DNA of 11,290 bases, taken from positions 1-11,290 of the forward strand of contig SSBO01000112.1 of NCBI GenBank assembly GCA_005281725.1, in the 5' to 3' direction. This stretch comes from Wuchereria bancrofti. Lineage: Eukaryota; Nematoda; Chromadorea; Rhabditida; Onchocercidae. The translations under genes were made by a program, and so were the position numbers. Each line of letters begins with the position of its first letter. Positions within the stretch are counted from its first letter, which is position 1. Of this stretch, positions 1-7,842 are shown piece by piece. The notes beneath the pieces are model-generated. The model was not told where the DNA came from. It did not search any database and was given only the letters and a program-made list of their open reading frames with translations.

Positions 1-83
1 ATAATAAAATTGTTTCATTTCAGTCAAGCGTTATAATTGTCATTTCATTAGCACAGTGCTCACACAAAAAGCCTCGATTTCAG

Positions 84-104
84 GATCGAAAGGATAAAGC
101 TGAA
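84..104 (+). CDS. Possible 21-nt upstream exon of the Lys/Glu-rich gene
   Basis: A good acceptor (CGATTTCAG) is followed by seven codons for DRKDKAE and a donor GTAACA. It is phase 0 at both ends, which fits exon 685-820, and its composition matches the rest of the gene. An alternative acceptor at 21-23 would make an 81-nt exon that also stays open, but it adds a hydrophobic run unlike the neighbours. The evidence is weak because the exon is so short. Confidence 0.3.
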
Positions 105-684
105 GTAACATTGATGTTTTCATTACTTCCAACTATAATGTTTGAATGTTTGAGAATTCACTATAATTTGTAATAATTGAAATTTCACAAGTAAGTAAGT
201 AAAGGGCATTTATTTCAAGGTTTCAGCTTTTTGTTGCTCGTGAAATCCACCAACAAAATGGAAATATCGTTAAAATGCTTTTAGAATAGACTAACCTCTC
301 CCTCTCTCTATGTAAGATATTCGTTTTAAGAGGTGTACCTTTTAGATACAAATGAAACTACAGAAGTATAATTAGTTAAACATTTCATGAAATTCTTTTT
401 GCCAATGATTTTAATTTATATATGAAACGTATAAGGTTGAAATAGTGCACTACCAATTAAGTTTAATTACAGTTCTGAAGAATTCTTTTATCTGCCTATT
501 TCATTTTACATTCAAATACTTTACTAAAAAAAGTTGGAAAAGGAAAAAATGAAAGTAAGAATTACCACGCTGATTTCATCATTTTCGAACGACGCTTGCT
601 GATTTCAACAAGAAACGTTATGAGTAATCGTATTGAGATTTAAACAAGAAACGTTATGAGTAATCGTATGATATCTGCTTTTAG
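105..684 (+). other. Intron-like stretch left of exon 685-820
   Basis: A 580-nt AT-rich stretch with no recognised gene. It contains a 36-bp tandem duplication just before the acceptor at 683-684 and a short purine-rich island near 530-560. Confidence 0.35.
601..671. repeat. Tandem duplication of a 36-bp unit
   Basis: Copy one at 601-636 and copy two at 637-671 share AACAAGAAACGTTATGAG and the bases after it. They differ at position 606 against 642 and at the very end. The repeat lies about 14 nt upstream of the exon that starts at 685. Confidence 0.9.
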
Positions 685-2536
685 ATACAGAAAAAAGTGA
701 AAAATGCGCATACTCCAGCACCAGAAGAGAAAATGAGGGAGAAACAAGATAAAAGTAACAGTCCAGATGAAAAAAAAAGGGCAGCGCCAGAAGAACAACA
801 CACTTCAGCTGTTGAAGATGGTACCTGGATTTTAGATTATTAATGTCCTATTTGAAGATCTTTGAGAAATGCCTCTACCTCCGGAAGCGCATTTCTGTCA
901 TTTACTGATCTTGAGCTGAGTATTATTTAAGAAACCATTATTTTCCTGGAAGAAAAGCCAAAATGATTCGAAATAAAATCAAAAAAAAAAATCAACATTG
1001 AGTAAACTCAATGTTGACCTTAATTTTAGAAAATGTCCTAGTTTAGCAAAAATCCTAATTTAGCCGAGAAGGAAAAAGAACGCTTAAAGGAGATGGAGGA
1101 AAAACGTATTGAAGAAATAAAACCCAAAATTATGAAACGAAATGCTAAAGAGGTGTGAAATCCAATGCCTTTTTTGAACAAAAATTATTTTTAGCATTCG
1201 AAGTTTTTTAATAGTCAATGTTTCAAGAAAATCACTTGAACAATGCAAAAAACAGCTGATGCTTGAATTCGTCCAGAATTGCAAGTATTTAAGCAGATCT
1301 TTAAAAAAATGGCTCGAGATATCTGACATCTGACGTTTATCATTCAGTGTTGCAGGAACGAATAGCGAAAGGCAAAGAAACACGTGGCAAAGGTGATTAT
1401 CCAACTATGGACGATGTACTGAGTGACTGGGATTCTGAAAGGGATGGTAAAAAGAAAAATGAGGTGAATTGGAATCATGTACTGTGCGCTAAGCTTGTCA
1501 CACTGGCATTTTATTCGTCCGCTAAGTTTTATTATCAATGAAAATATGTTGGTAGCAACTTAAGGGAGAGTTAGTCTTGGGAATTGTCGTACACTGAAGC
1601 AAAAAAACCGAGAAAAATAATTCGACGGTAAATAGGATCAGTAGAGGCTAACTTTAGGTAGTTTATATGGAATTAATTAGACAAAAAACTTAAATATGAT
1701 TATAGGATGATGATCAGAAATCAAGAGCCAATACAAATCTCGAAGATGTTGATGACATAAGAAAGGTTCCATTACTAGCTTTTTTTTGCATTAAACTAAG
1801 TAAATCTAATGAAAGTTTAATCAGCACTTCAAAAACTTATGTTAAAAGATAACAGATGGAAATTGATAAGCGGAACTGATAAAAACATCCTGTATGTTTA
1901 TTTTTGTGCCAAAATGAGGACTTCTTGATTGAATCTATAGTTTATATCACAGTAATATAAGAAATGATTTGAGAATGAAGAAAAAAACCCGGCAGAAAAT
2001 GGTGGTGCGGAAGAAGAGAAAAAAGAGGATAAAGGTGAAGTTTGTTTGCTTCTGTATAAGCCATTACAAAAAAGCCTTGTTGTCAACAATGTGTTCCTTA
2101 ATTATTTTCTGACGATTGAAATTGAATGCTCTGAAAGGTCGTCTTTTTGTGCCCTGATTGAAGATAAAGTTTTATTTGCTTGAAGAATTTTAGTTAATTA
2201 TTAGTAAACATTGTGTTTCACTAACTAATTACTTGAGGTGAGAAGAAAGAAATTGATAGCAGAGAGAAAAGCAGTGGTAGAGGTGCGGGGAAATATGCTA
2301 CAAAAGGCAGTAAAAAAAACGCCAAAGAACCATCTGATAGCATTAAAAAGGTGGATAAAACAGCTGGTAGTCAGGTAAAGAAATTTTCATTTTTGAAATG
2401 ATATCTTCAACTCTCTTACACACTTCACGAAATTAGGGACCAATAAATTGTAGATTCGTTTTACTTACTGAGTTAATTGTCTAATTGGTATTGACAAGTA
2501 GTAGGCCCATATCATTAGCATTTTCAGGAGAAATGA
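685..2536 (+). CDS. Lys/Glu-rich probably disordered protein, 3' part of a multi-exon gene
   Basis: I do not recognise this gene. Exons 685-820, 1064-1152, 1356-1463, 1706-1765, 1974-2034, 2238-2374 and 2528-2536 join in phase into 199 codons plus TGA (600 nt), and every intron is GT..AG. The protein is dominated by Lys, Glu, Asp, Ser and Ala, with a likely helical or coiled stretch (EKERLKEMEEKRIEEIKPKI) and an acidic stretch (NGGAEEEKKEDKG). The only segment with hydrophobic and aromatic residues is GDYPTMDDVLSDWDSE on the third exon. No signal peptide, membrane span or catalytic motif is visible on this path. Exons five and six use GAG acceptors, which are rare, so they are less certain. 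The 5' end lies left of 685 and probably outside the window. Convergent with lin-2, 1.3 kb apart. The model rests on phase consistency and composition. Confidence 0.6.
992..1017. repeat. Perfect 12-bp inverted repeat with 2-nt loop
   Basis: TCAACATTGAGT at 992-1003 is followed by AA and its exact reverse complement at 1006-1017, inside the intron 821-1063. It sits directly after a run of about ten A. In RNA it would form a tight hairpin, although a two-base loop forces the innermost pair open. Confidence 0.9.
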
Positions 2537-2903
2537 TGTCTCTCTGTTTATTGGATACGTGTATACTTCTAAAGTCCTATTTATTAGCGGAATAGTGGAG
2601 AGCGTAAGACAATACCAACTGATCCAGTCTTTTATTTTTATTGCTTATACGATTACAAATTATATGTTCATACTGTGTAACGGAATGAAACAATCACTTC
2701 ATCAAAGTAATACGTCAAATGTTCCTGAAATTAGACAGGATCATGTAAACTAAATATTAAGTCTTTTATCTCCTTAATGATCTATCGTTCTAAATTATTA
2801 ACAAAAAATGAGCACTTATTAACAAAACTAAACAACTCTTCTGCACTGCACTTCCTAATGTGTTAAAAAACATTTTAACCTTAACTTTTATCACTTTCAA
2901 AAC

Positions 2904-2930
2904 ATTAAAATCAACAATAAAAGAAATAAA
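2904..2930 (+). terminator. Candidate poly(A) signal cluster for the + strand gene
   Basis: ATTAAA at 2904-2909 and AATAAA at 2916-2921 and 2925-2930 are the first canonical or near-canonical hexamers after the stop codon. They lie about 370-390 nt after the stop at 2536, or about 150-180 nt after the alternative-frame stop at 2753. Such hexamers are frequent by chance in AT-rich DNA. Confidence 0.25.
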
Positions 2931-3150
2931 GATTTGCAAGCTGCAGAAACTCAATCCATCTACAATAATCAGTGATAAGTATGTAAGCATACGGCGTCAA
3001 GATAGAGCAGTGATAAAATTCATAACAAGCTTTGAACTTCAAACAGGAAGTTTAACAGAATCAAAACTTGAGCCAAGAATCTTAAAAAGATCTAAAGATT
3101 ATTGCGAAAAGTATATACTATTTAATTTTCTGGGAAAAACGCTAGATTTC

Positions 3151-3198
3151 TATGTATTCATGACAGATCAAATCTATGTATTCATGACAGATCAAATG
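3151..3198. repeat. 24-bp direct tandem duplication
   Basis: TATGTATTCATGACAGATCA with its following bases occurs at 3151-3174 and again at 3175-3198, differing only in the last base. In the + strand reading frame it gives YVFMTDQ twice. Confidence 0.9.
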
Positions 3199-3576
3199 TA
3201 TGTGTATGCTTACATAACGCAATAAGGTCACTTCGTTAGAAGGAAATTTTTGGATCTAAACATCTATTCGCTGTCTAAAGAAGTCTAGCTAAAGTTGAAA
3301 AAGGATAGCAGACAAGCTTGTCAAGTTTCGAGTGATAATTTTAATTATCAATTTGTCAGCCGACGCAAACTGATATATTTGAGGAAACTCGTGAAATCAC
3401 TGAGAAAGAAGGAAAACAAATTAAATATAAACATAATACACCACAATGAAGAGAATTAATCATAGCATATCAGTGCACGCAACAAAATTGATAAAGTATT
3501 CACTTATGAACACTAAATAGAAGAAAAGATCTTTTCTCCTCATTCCTTCCCTAGCCTAGCTGACGTAAATTTCATT

Positions 3577-3582
3577 TTTAAT
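3577..3582 (-). terminator. Candidate poly(A) signal for lin-2
   Basis: TTTAAT on the given strand reads ATTAAA on the lin-2 strand, about 280 nt after the lin-2 stop. It is the nearest such hexamer I found and could be chance. Confidence 0.2.
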
Positions 3583-3862
3583 GTACTTTTTAGGAATAAG
3601 AATAGCTAGTCTACTTATTAAGCCTGTTTAGAATCACTGTAGTACAGCAGAAGATCGTATCATGTAAGACTATTACATAAGATCAGTCACTTATCCTGGA
3701 CAGTCAATCCTGAAGAAACAGAAAATCCTTTCCTACGTAACATCAGTAGATTCAGTAGATCTAATGACTTTTAGTGCCTCCTACACTAGTCTTCAGGATA
3801 GAACTACTTTCTATAAGAATGAAGGAACATCACTAAAGATCAGTAAAAATTATAACAAGAAA

Positions 3863-5064
3863 TTAATAGATCCAGGAAACTGGCACCCACTGTGGACAGG
3901 CGTTAAGTTTCTCCAGAACAAGCTCCAGTTGTCGAATTGTCTCATCAATATCGTTATTCAGTATCACGTAGTCAAAAAGGTGACCAAATGCCTGCCGGAG
4001 AGTTTCACTTTCTCGCAGTAAACGTTCCAAGCTACCATCTGGCTGTAATAATTTGTTATTGATAGCTGCAAATGAGATTTTATAAAATTCGAAATTTTAG
4101 AGTCCTAAAATAAGTGACATAACTACCTTTGACTTTTTGAAAAAATGCTACGTTTGAAAAAACATGGACAAAAGGCCAATGTTATATCTATGTTAGAAAA
4201 TTTTAGGAATAAAGGCATTATTATCGCTGCAAAGTTCTTTTGAAGTTTTTAGAAATTTACAATTTCGGCTCAAAAACTTACATCTTGCAAACCGTGCAGA
4301 TTTGGTGCAGCAATAAAAACAACAAATGGAGCGTACTCAGCTGTCCTGAGAACTTTCAGCGCCTGAAATTTGTTGCAATCAGTGAAAAGAAATATACTGG
4401 CAACAACAATAAAGTGATAGGAAATTTGAAATTACTTGAGGTTCGACATCCAAGATAGCCATTTTTCCTGTCCTGTGAATATTGCGAATTGTTTCCAGTT
4501 TAGTACCATACATGCACTCCTCGTTGGTACCATACTCCAAATATTCATTTGCTTGAATATCGGTAAGCATACAATCATTAGACACAAAATAGTAATGTTT
4601 CCCATCAATTTCGTCTTTTCTTGGCTGTCTTGTTGTATCTATAATAAAAGCAATACAAATTCAAAGTACTAAGAAATCAGTGAGTCGCAAAAGTACCTCC
4701 TCTGTAAAGTCACTGAGTCACAAAAACAGTCCTTCCGCAAAGTCACTGATGGAGAAAAAATTCCTTCAAAATGATAAGTCACAAAAACACTTCCTCCGTA
4801 AAGTCAGTGAGTCATAAAAATACTCTGTCCGCATAGCCAGAGTTATGAAATGCTCCTTTTTCTGGCACAAAGAGAAAATTCCATTTGAGACCACAATTAT
4901 TCATCAGTTAATCTATTTAAAGCCTTTCACTTCAAAGTTATAGGAAGACTAAAGTACTTACGTGGTATAGGATAGGCAAACCTTTGTGGATGCCTATGAA
5001 TAAGTGTATTTTTTATGTGCCTTCGGCCAACACCATGAGCGCCCAGCAATACCAACGTTTTACG
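3863..5064 (-). CDS. lin-2: lin-2 guanylate-kinase-like domain and C-terminus (four exons)
   Basis: GK-like domain on exons 5088-4962, 4638-4436, 4362-4282 and 4042-3863. The start [20 protein letters not shown] replaces the kinase P-loop GxxGxGK[S/T] with GxxGxGRR, the usual MAGUK change that leaves a binding module rather than an active kinase. Further family landmarks are [63 protein letters not shown] and [10 protein letters not shown]. The split codon C/AT gives the expected His of PHTTR. Termination at TAA 3865-3863 follows WIY, close to the vertebrate ending WVY, so the 3' end of the gene is complete. Confidence 0.95.
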
Positions 5065-7842
5065 TCTGTAAATTGCCAAACGTATCACCTAAAAAACACT
5101 CTTTCGAAAGTTAATCTAATAATCCTTATCAGGTATCTTCAAACTTGATAGATTTCGATAAAATAAAATGAAACTGGTAAAACTAAATGAAGAATGAACA
5201 AGACAGTTTCAACCTCTTCATAAGTGACGAGATCAAGCTGATCGAATAAAGCGGAATGTTTCTGAAGATACTTCGTTGTATAATATTTTTTCTTCTTGTT
5301 GAGCCACATACAATGAGCTAAATGAGAATTAGTCATTCACATTCAAAATTAATAAGCTGAAAATTTATAAACGGCATTAAGAAGGATTCCACAAAGTCCC
5401 TACTAGGAAATGGTCTGACCGGAACTCTCAAAGTTTGGCGGTCTCTACTAAGCATGCACTCATGATGGCATCTGGGAGATCTGAAATCATAAGGTTGCTG
5501 AAGGAATCATTTTACATTTGGATATTCTTGATAGATATCTGAAGATAACTAACGCTCCCCAGCGGTATAGCATATTACTTCTTAACAATTATAGAGAATT
5601 CAATAAACTAACTATTGTCTTTAGCTTGTTCCATAGCCAAGCAAGCAGTTCTCCATTCCTGCAGCTCCAGTGATGGTATTAAACCAGCAACTGAGGCCCC
5701 CGGAGTATGGCTACCACTGGGACCACCATTTCCAAGAGCTGGAAACTGAGAGATATATCGCGCTTGCCACCAAATATGATCATCTTTTGATATCACCTGA
5801 AACAATTCATAAACAGTTACTATATTTTTTTTCCTAGAATGGACAAAGCAAAACCAATCAGTAGTGCACATTGAAGCCATTACACATTCCAACCCATAAA
5901 ACTTGAAAAATGAACGTGCTCAATAATAATTAACGAAACCCAGTAACACCCATACCTGAAGAATATCGCCGGTTTTAAATGGAACGCCGGCCTGTGGACA
6001 TGGAATCAAATCATCTTGTTCTGGATCATAGTCAAATTGAGCTCGGACAAATATTTCGCATGCTGGTGGAGCACTGCGGTAGGACGGGACTATCTTGAAT
6101 GTTACGGCACCACGTGCATCGCGCAACAACCGCTGTAGCATTTCAACGCTTTGGTTCAGCACATTGACACCATTGATTTCACGAATTTCATCACCAACAT
6201 GAAGAGTTGCTGCAATTTATAGTCCTCTAAATACTAGGAGCAAAAAATCAAAGGTCATTTAGAAAAACTCATGTAACTATTAAGAAAATTAGAATTTCAA
6301 ACTAAAACAGCCAAAAAACTACGCAACATTTCTAGGTTCGATGCTTTAAAAAAATATATTCTTAAACTTAGTGACTTTAAAAAGGCATGAAAAACCACTG
6401 CTCTATATCTTAAAAGAATGATGTAATGAAATGCTGCTCCAGACGAATGCTACCGAGACCTTAATGAGGTTAACATATTCAAGAAAGGACAACTTCTTTT
6501 TAAGTACACCAAAAAGATCGCACACTTTCTGTTGATAAAGTTAAATGAGTAATAAGTTTCACGTACCCTGCCTATGTATCAATCCTCCATGCATGATTCT
6601 AGCTACTTGGCATCGACCATCTTCCGTTACCTGAATACTAATTTTTGAAAATGTCCCCTAATTACAAGTTAAAAAACGCAAAAAAAAAATTTTCTTTGGA
6701 AAAATTTCACTAAGATATGAAATCATGAGACGCTAGATGAAGAAAAGCCTACCTTCAAAGTAATTCCCATCGGTTCTTCGGTATCTTTCTGAAATTGCAC
6801 TAAGCGTACTCGACTGATGGAATCCATCATCAGGTCATCATCATCATTAAGCGGCGGTAGCTCGTTCGTCGCAGTACCAAAGGAAGATGTAACTGCGTGA
6901 GATGTCTGCGCTCGAAGTACACCACCGTTAAGGTATGAAAATGGTAACTGCGATGATGTGGACGCCTGTAAAGTCGATATAAAATAAATATATTTGAAAT
7001 TCATACCCACAATGAGGAAGAAAACAAATTTTTGTTTTAGAGCAAAGCGGTCGCAGAAACAAATGCCAAATATCGTAGTTGATCCAATCGATGTGTATCA
7101 TTGTAGTGAATCAAAGTCAAATCTAATAAGTTGCTGACAGAAGGGAAGGAAATCTAATTCTAAATTTTATATGCTTTACAGAAAAACGCATGAAGAACCA
7201 ACCTGAACAGACATTTGTGGAAGCGTACTTTGCAGTTGATGGACAATTTTTCCATCATTGCTACTTATTTCCACTGCGGCGCAATTGACACGAGCACTAC
7301 CCTCATAAATCTCATGGATTATTACATCGTGTGCTTGTAATACTGCCTAAAAATGGTTCAATTTCAACAAAATTATTCTCCAACCTCCTACAGCATGCCA
7401 ATAAACTGTCTGAAAAACGAGGAATTAAAGTTTTTCTTTTTTCCTTCAGCAAATGAAACAATTTGAAGTTTTAACGATTTGTTACCGAATTCTAACAAAT
7501 AATTAATAATGAGCATTATAAAGTTCATTAAATTTGACAGATTTTAGACCTCAGTTTCTTGTGATTCAAGTAACTGTCGTAATTCTACTGCTTCAGCTGA
7601 AGGTTGCAACATCCCACCAATTTGAACGCATAACTAAAAATATTTAAAGATAAGTTTTATAAAAAAGGATTTAAAAAAAGAGTGTATGAGTAAACAGAAG
7701 GGCAGTTAACTCGAGAAGGAATGAACATAACAATTAAATATTAAAAATAATTCCTTAATAATCAAACCTCTCTAGCATATCTAGCAGAATCATGCTCCAA
7801 TACTAATGGTTGAATTGATAGATTCGATATTCGATCATATAG
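3863..7842 (-). CDS. lin-2: LIN-2/CASK MAGUK scaffold, 3' half of gene (12 exons, 5' partial)
   Basis: Membrane-associated guanylate kinase scaffold of the CASK/LIN-2 family. In nematodes LIN-2 works with LIN-7 and LIN-10 to localise the LET-23 EGF receptor basolaterally; in other animals CASK organises synaptic and epithelial junctions (family knowledge). Exons in coding order are 7842-7768, 7633-7550, 7346-7203, 6965-6753, 6630-6567, 6209-5956, 5796-5613, 5317-5214, 5088-4962, 4638-4436, 4362-4282 and 4042-3863. They sum to 1713 nt, which is 570 codons plus TAA, with all junctions in phase and all introns GT..AG. Domain order is L27, PDZ, SH3, hook, GK-like. The residues align almost without gaps to CASK as I remember it, for example [26 protein letters not shown] and LDVEPQ. 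The CaM-kinase-like N-terminus and the start codon lie outside the window or are absent from this isoform. Exon boundaries are inferred from sequence only. Confidence 0.95.
4671..4856. repeat. Degenerate minisatellite, about 33-bp unit, inside a lin-2 intron
   Basis: Five to six imperfect copies of a unit like AAAGTCACTGAGTCACAAAA followed by a C/T-rich tail (TCCTTCCGC). Clear starts are at 4706, 4739, 4776 (partial) and 4800, with a decayed copy at 4833. The array lies in the 323-nt intron between GK exons 5088-4962 and 4638-4436. Confidence 0.8.
5214..5652 (-). CDS. lin-2: lin-2 hook between SH3 and GK
   Basis: The end of exon 5796-5613 ([13 protein letters not shown]) plus exon 5317-5214 ([20 protein letters not shown], then [10 protein letters not shown]). 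The split codon A/CT gives Thr. The lysine cluster followed by [19 protein letters not shown] corresponds to the CASK hook, which binds protein 4.1 and is where splice variation is known in MAGUKs. The 295-nt intron between the two exons contains a possible extra exon (see findings). Confidence 0.9.
5653..6054 (-). CDS. lin-2: lin-2 SH3 domain (on two exons)
   Basis: SH3 fold of the MAGUK type, starting [19 protein letters not shown] on exon 6209-5956 and ending [12 protein letters not shown] on exon 5796-5613. The exons meet at [12 protein letters not shown] in phase 0, exactly as in the family. Between the WWQAR strand and AGLIPS there is a loop rich in Gly, Ser and Pro ([14 protein letters not shown]) that is longer than I recall in vertebrate CASK. 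MAGUK SH3 domains are split: their last strand comes from after the GK-like domain, here [10 protein letters not shown] at the protein end, so SH3 and GK act as one unit. The PDZ-SH3 linker (SAPPACE) is very short. Confidence 0.92.
6076..6812 (-). CDS. lin-2: lin-2 PDZ domain (on three exons)
   Basis: The PDZ domain starts at RVRLVQF on exon 6965-6753, continues through exon 6630-6567 ([13 protein letters not shown]) and ends near VTFKIVPSY on exon 6209-5956. It covers about residues 153-238 of the partial protein. The carboxylate-binding loop is PMGITLK, the CASK version of the GLGF loop. [11 protein letters not shown] and [12 protein letters not shown] are also plain PDZ signatures. The CASK PDZ binds C-termini of membrane proteins such as neurexin and syndecan in vertebrates; the partners here are unknown. 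The linker before it, on exon 6965-6753, contains the acidic run NDDDDLMMD. The split codon between 6567 and 6209 gives Ala where vertebrate CASK has Gly. Confidence 0.93.
7203..7842 (-). CDS. lin-2: lin-2 exons for the L27 tandem (partial) and the L27-PDZ linker
   Basis: Three phase-0 exons (7842-7768, 7633-7550, 7346-7203). The first starts LYDRISNL, matching the last helix of the first CASK L27 domain (LYDKI in vertebrates). The next two carry ELRQLLESQ and [14 protein letters not shown], matching the second L27 domain (LLQTHDVVAHEVY in vertebrates). L27 domains are helical dimerisation modules; in CASK the pair binds scaffolds such as SAP97 and LIN-7/Veli. The start of the first L27 domain should be on an exon upstream of 7842 that I could not find. 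The segment after HEIY is a poorly conserved linker to the PDZ domain. The donor after 7550 (GTCTAA) is unusual, but the joined protein matches the family length there. Confidence 0.88.

Larger units (their letters stand above)
2537..3862. other. Intergenic region between convergent genes
   Basis: About 1.3 kb between the stop of the + strand gene and the stop of lin-2. It should hold both 3' UTRs. It contains a 121-codon + strand ORF (2860-3225) with no recognisable family, whose end is made of a duplicated 24-bp unit. I do not call this ORF a gene. Confidence 0.6.

Noticed and set aside
538..560. Purine-rich 21-nt block with a GTAAGA donor that could encode LEKEKMK
   Set aside because: The only acceptor is AAAAAAG with no pyrimidines, which is very unlike a nematode acceptor.
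1084..1404. 106-codon ORF on the - strand
   Set aside because: It lies opposite Lys/Glu-rich exons of the + strand gene. The Phe/Leu/Ser-rich translation is what the complement of AAA/GAA codons gives.
1898..2089. 63-codon - strand ORF rich in Ser and Phe
   Set aside because: Complement of the purine-rich exon at 1974-2034; a shadow.
3764..4672. Three + strand ORFs (3764-4021, 4240-4458, 4436-4672)
   Set aside because: They are antisense to well-supported lin-2 GK exons and have no family similarity.
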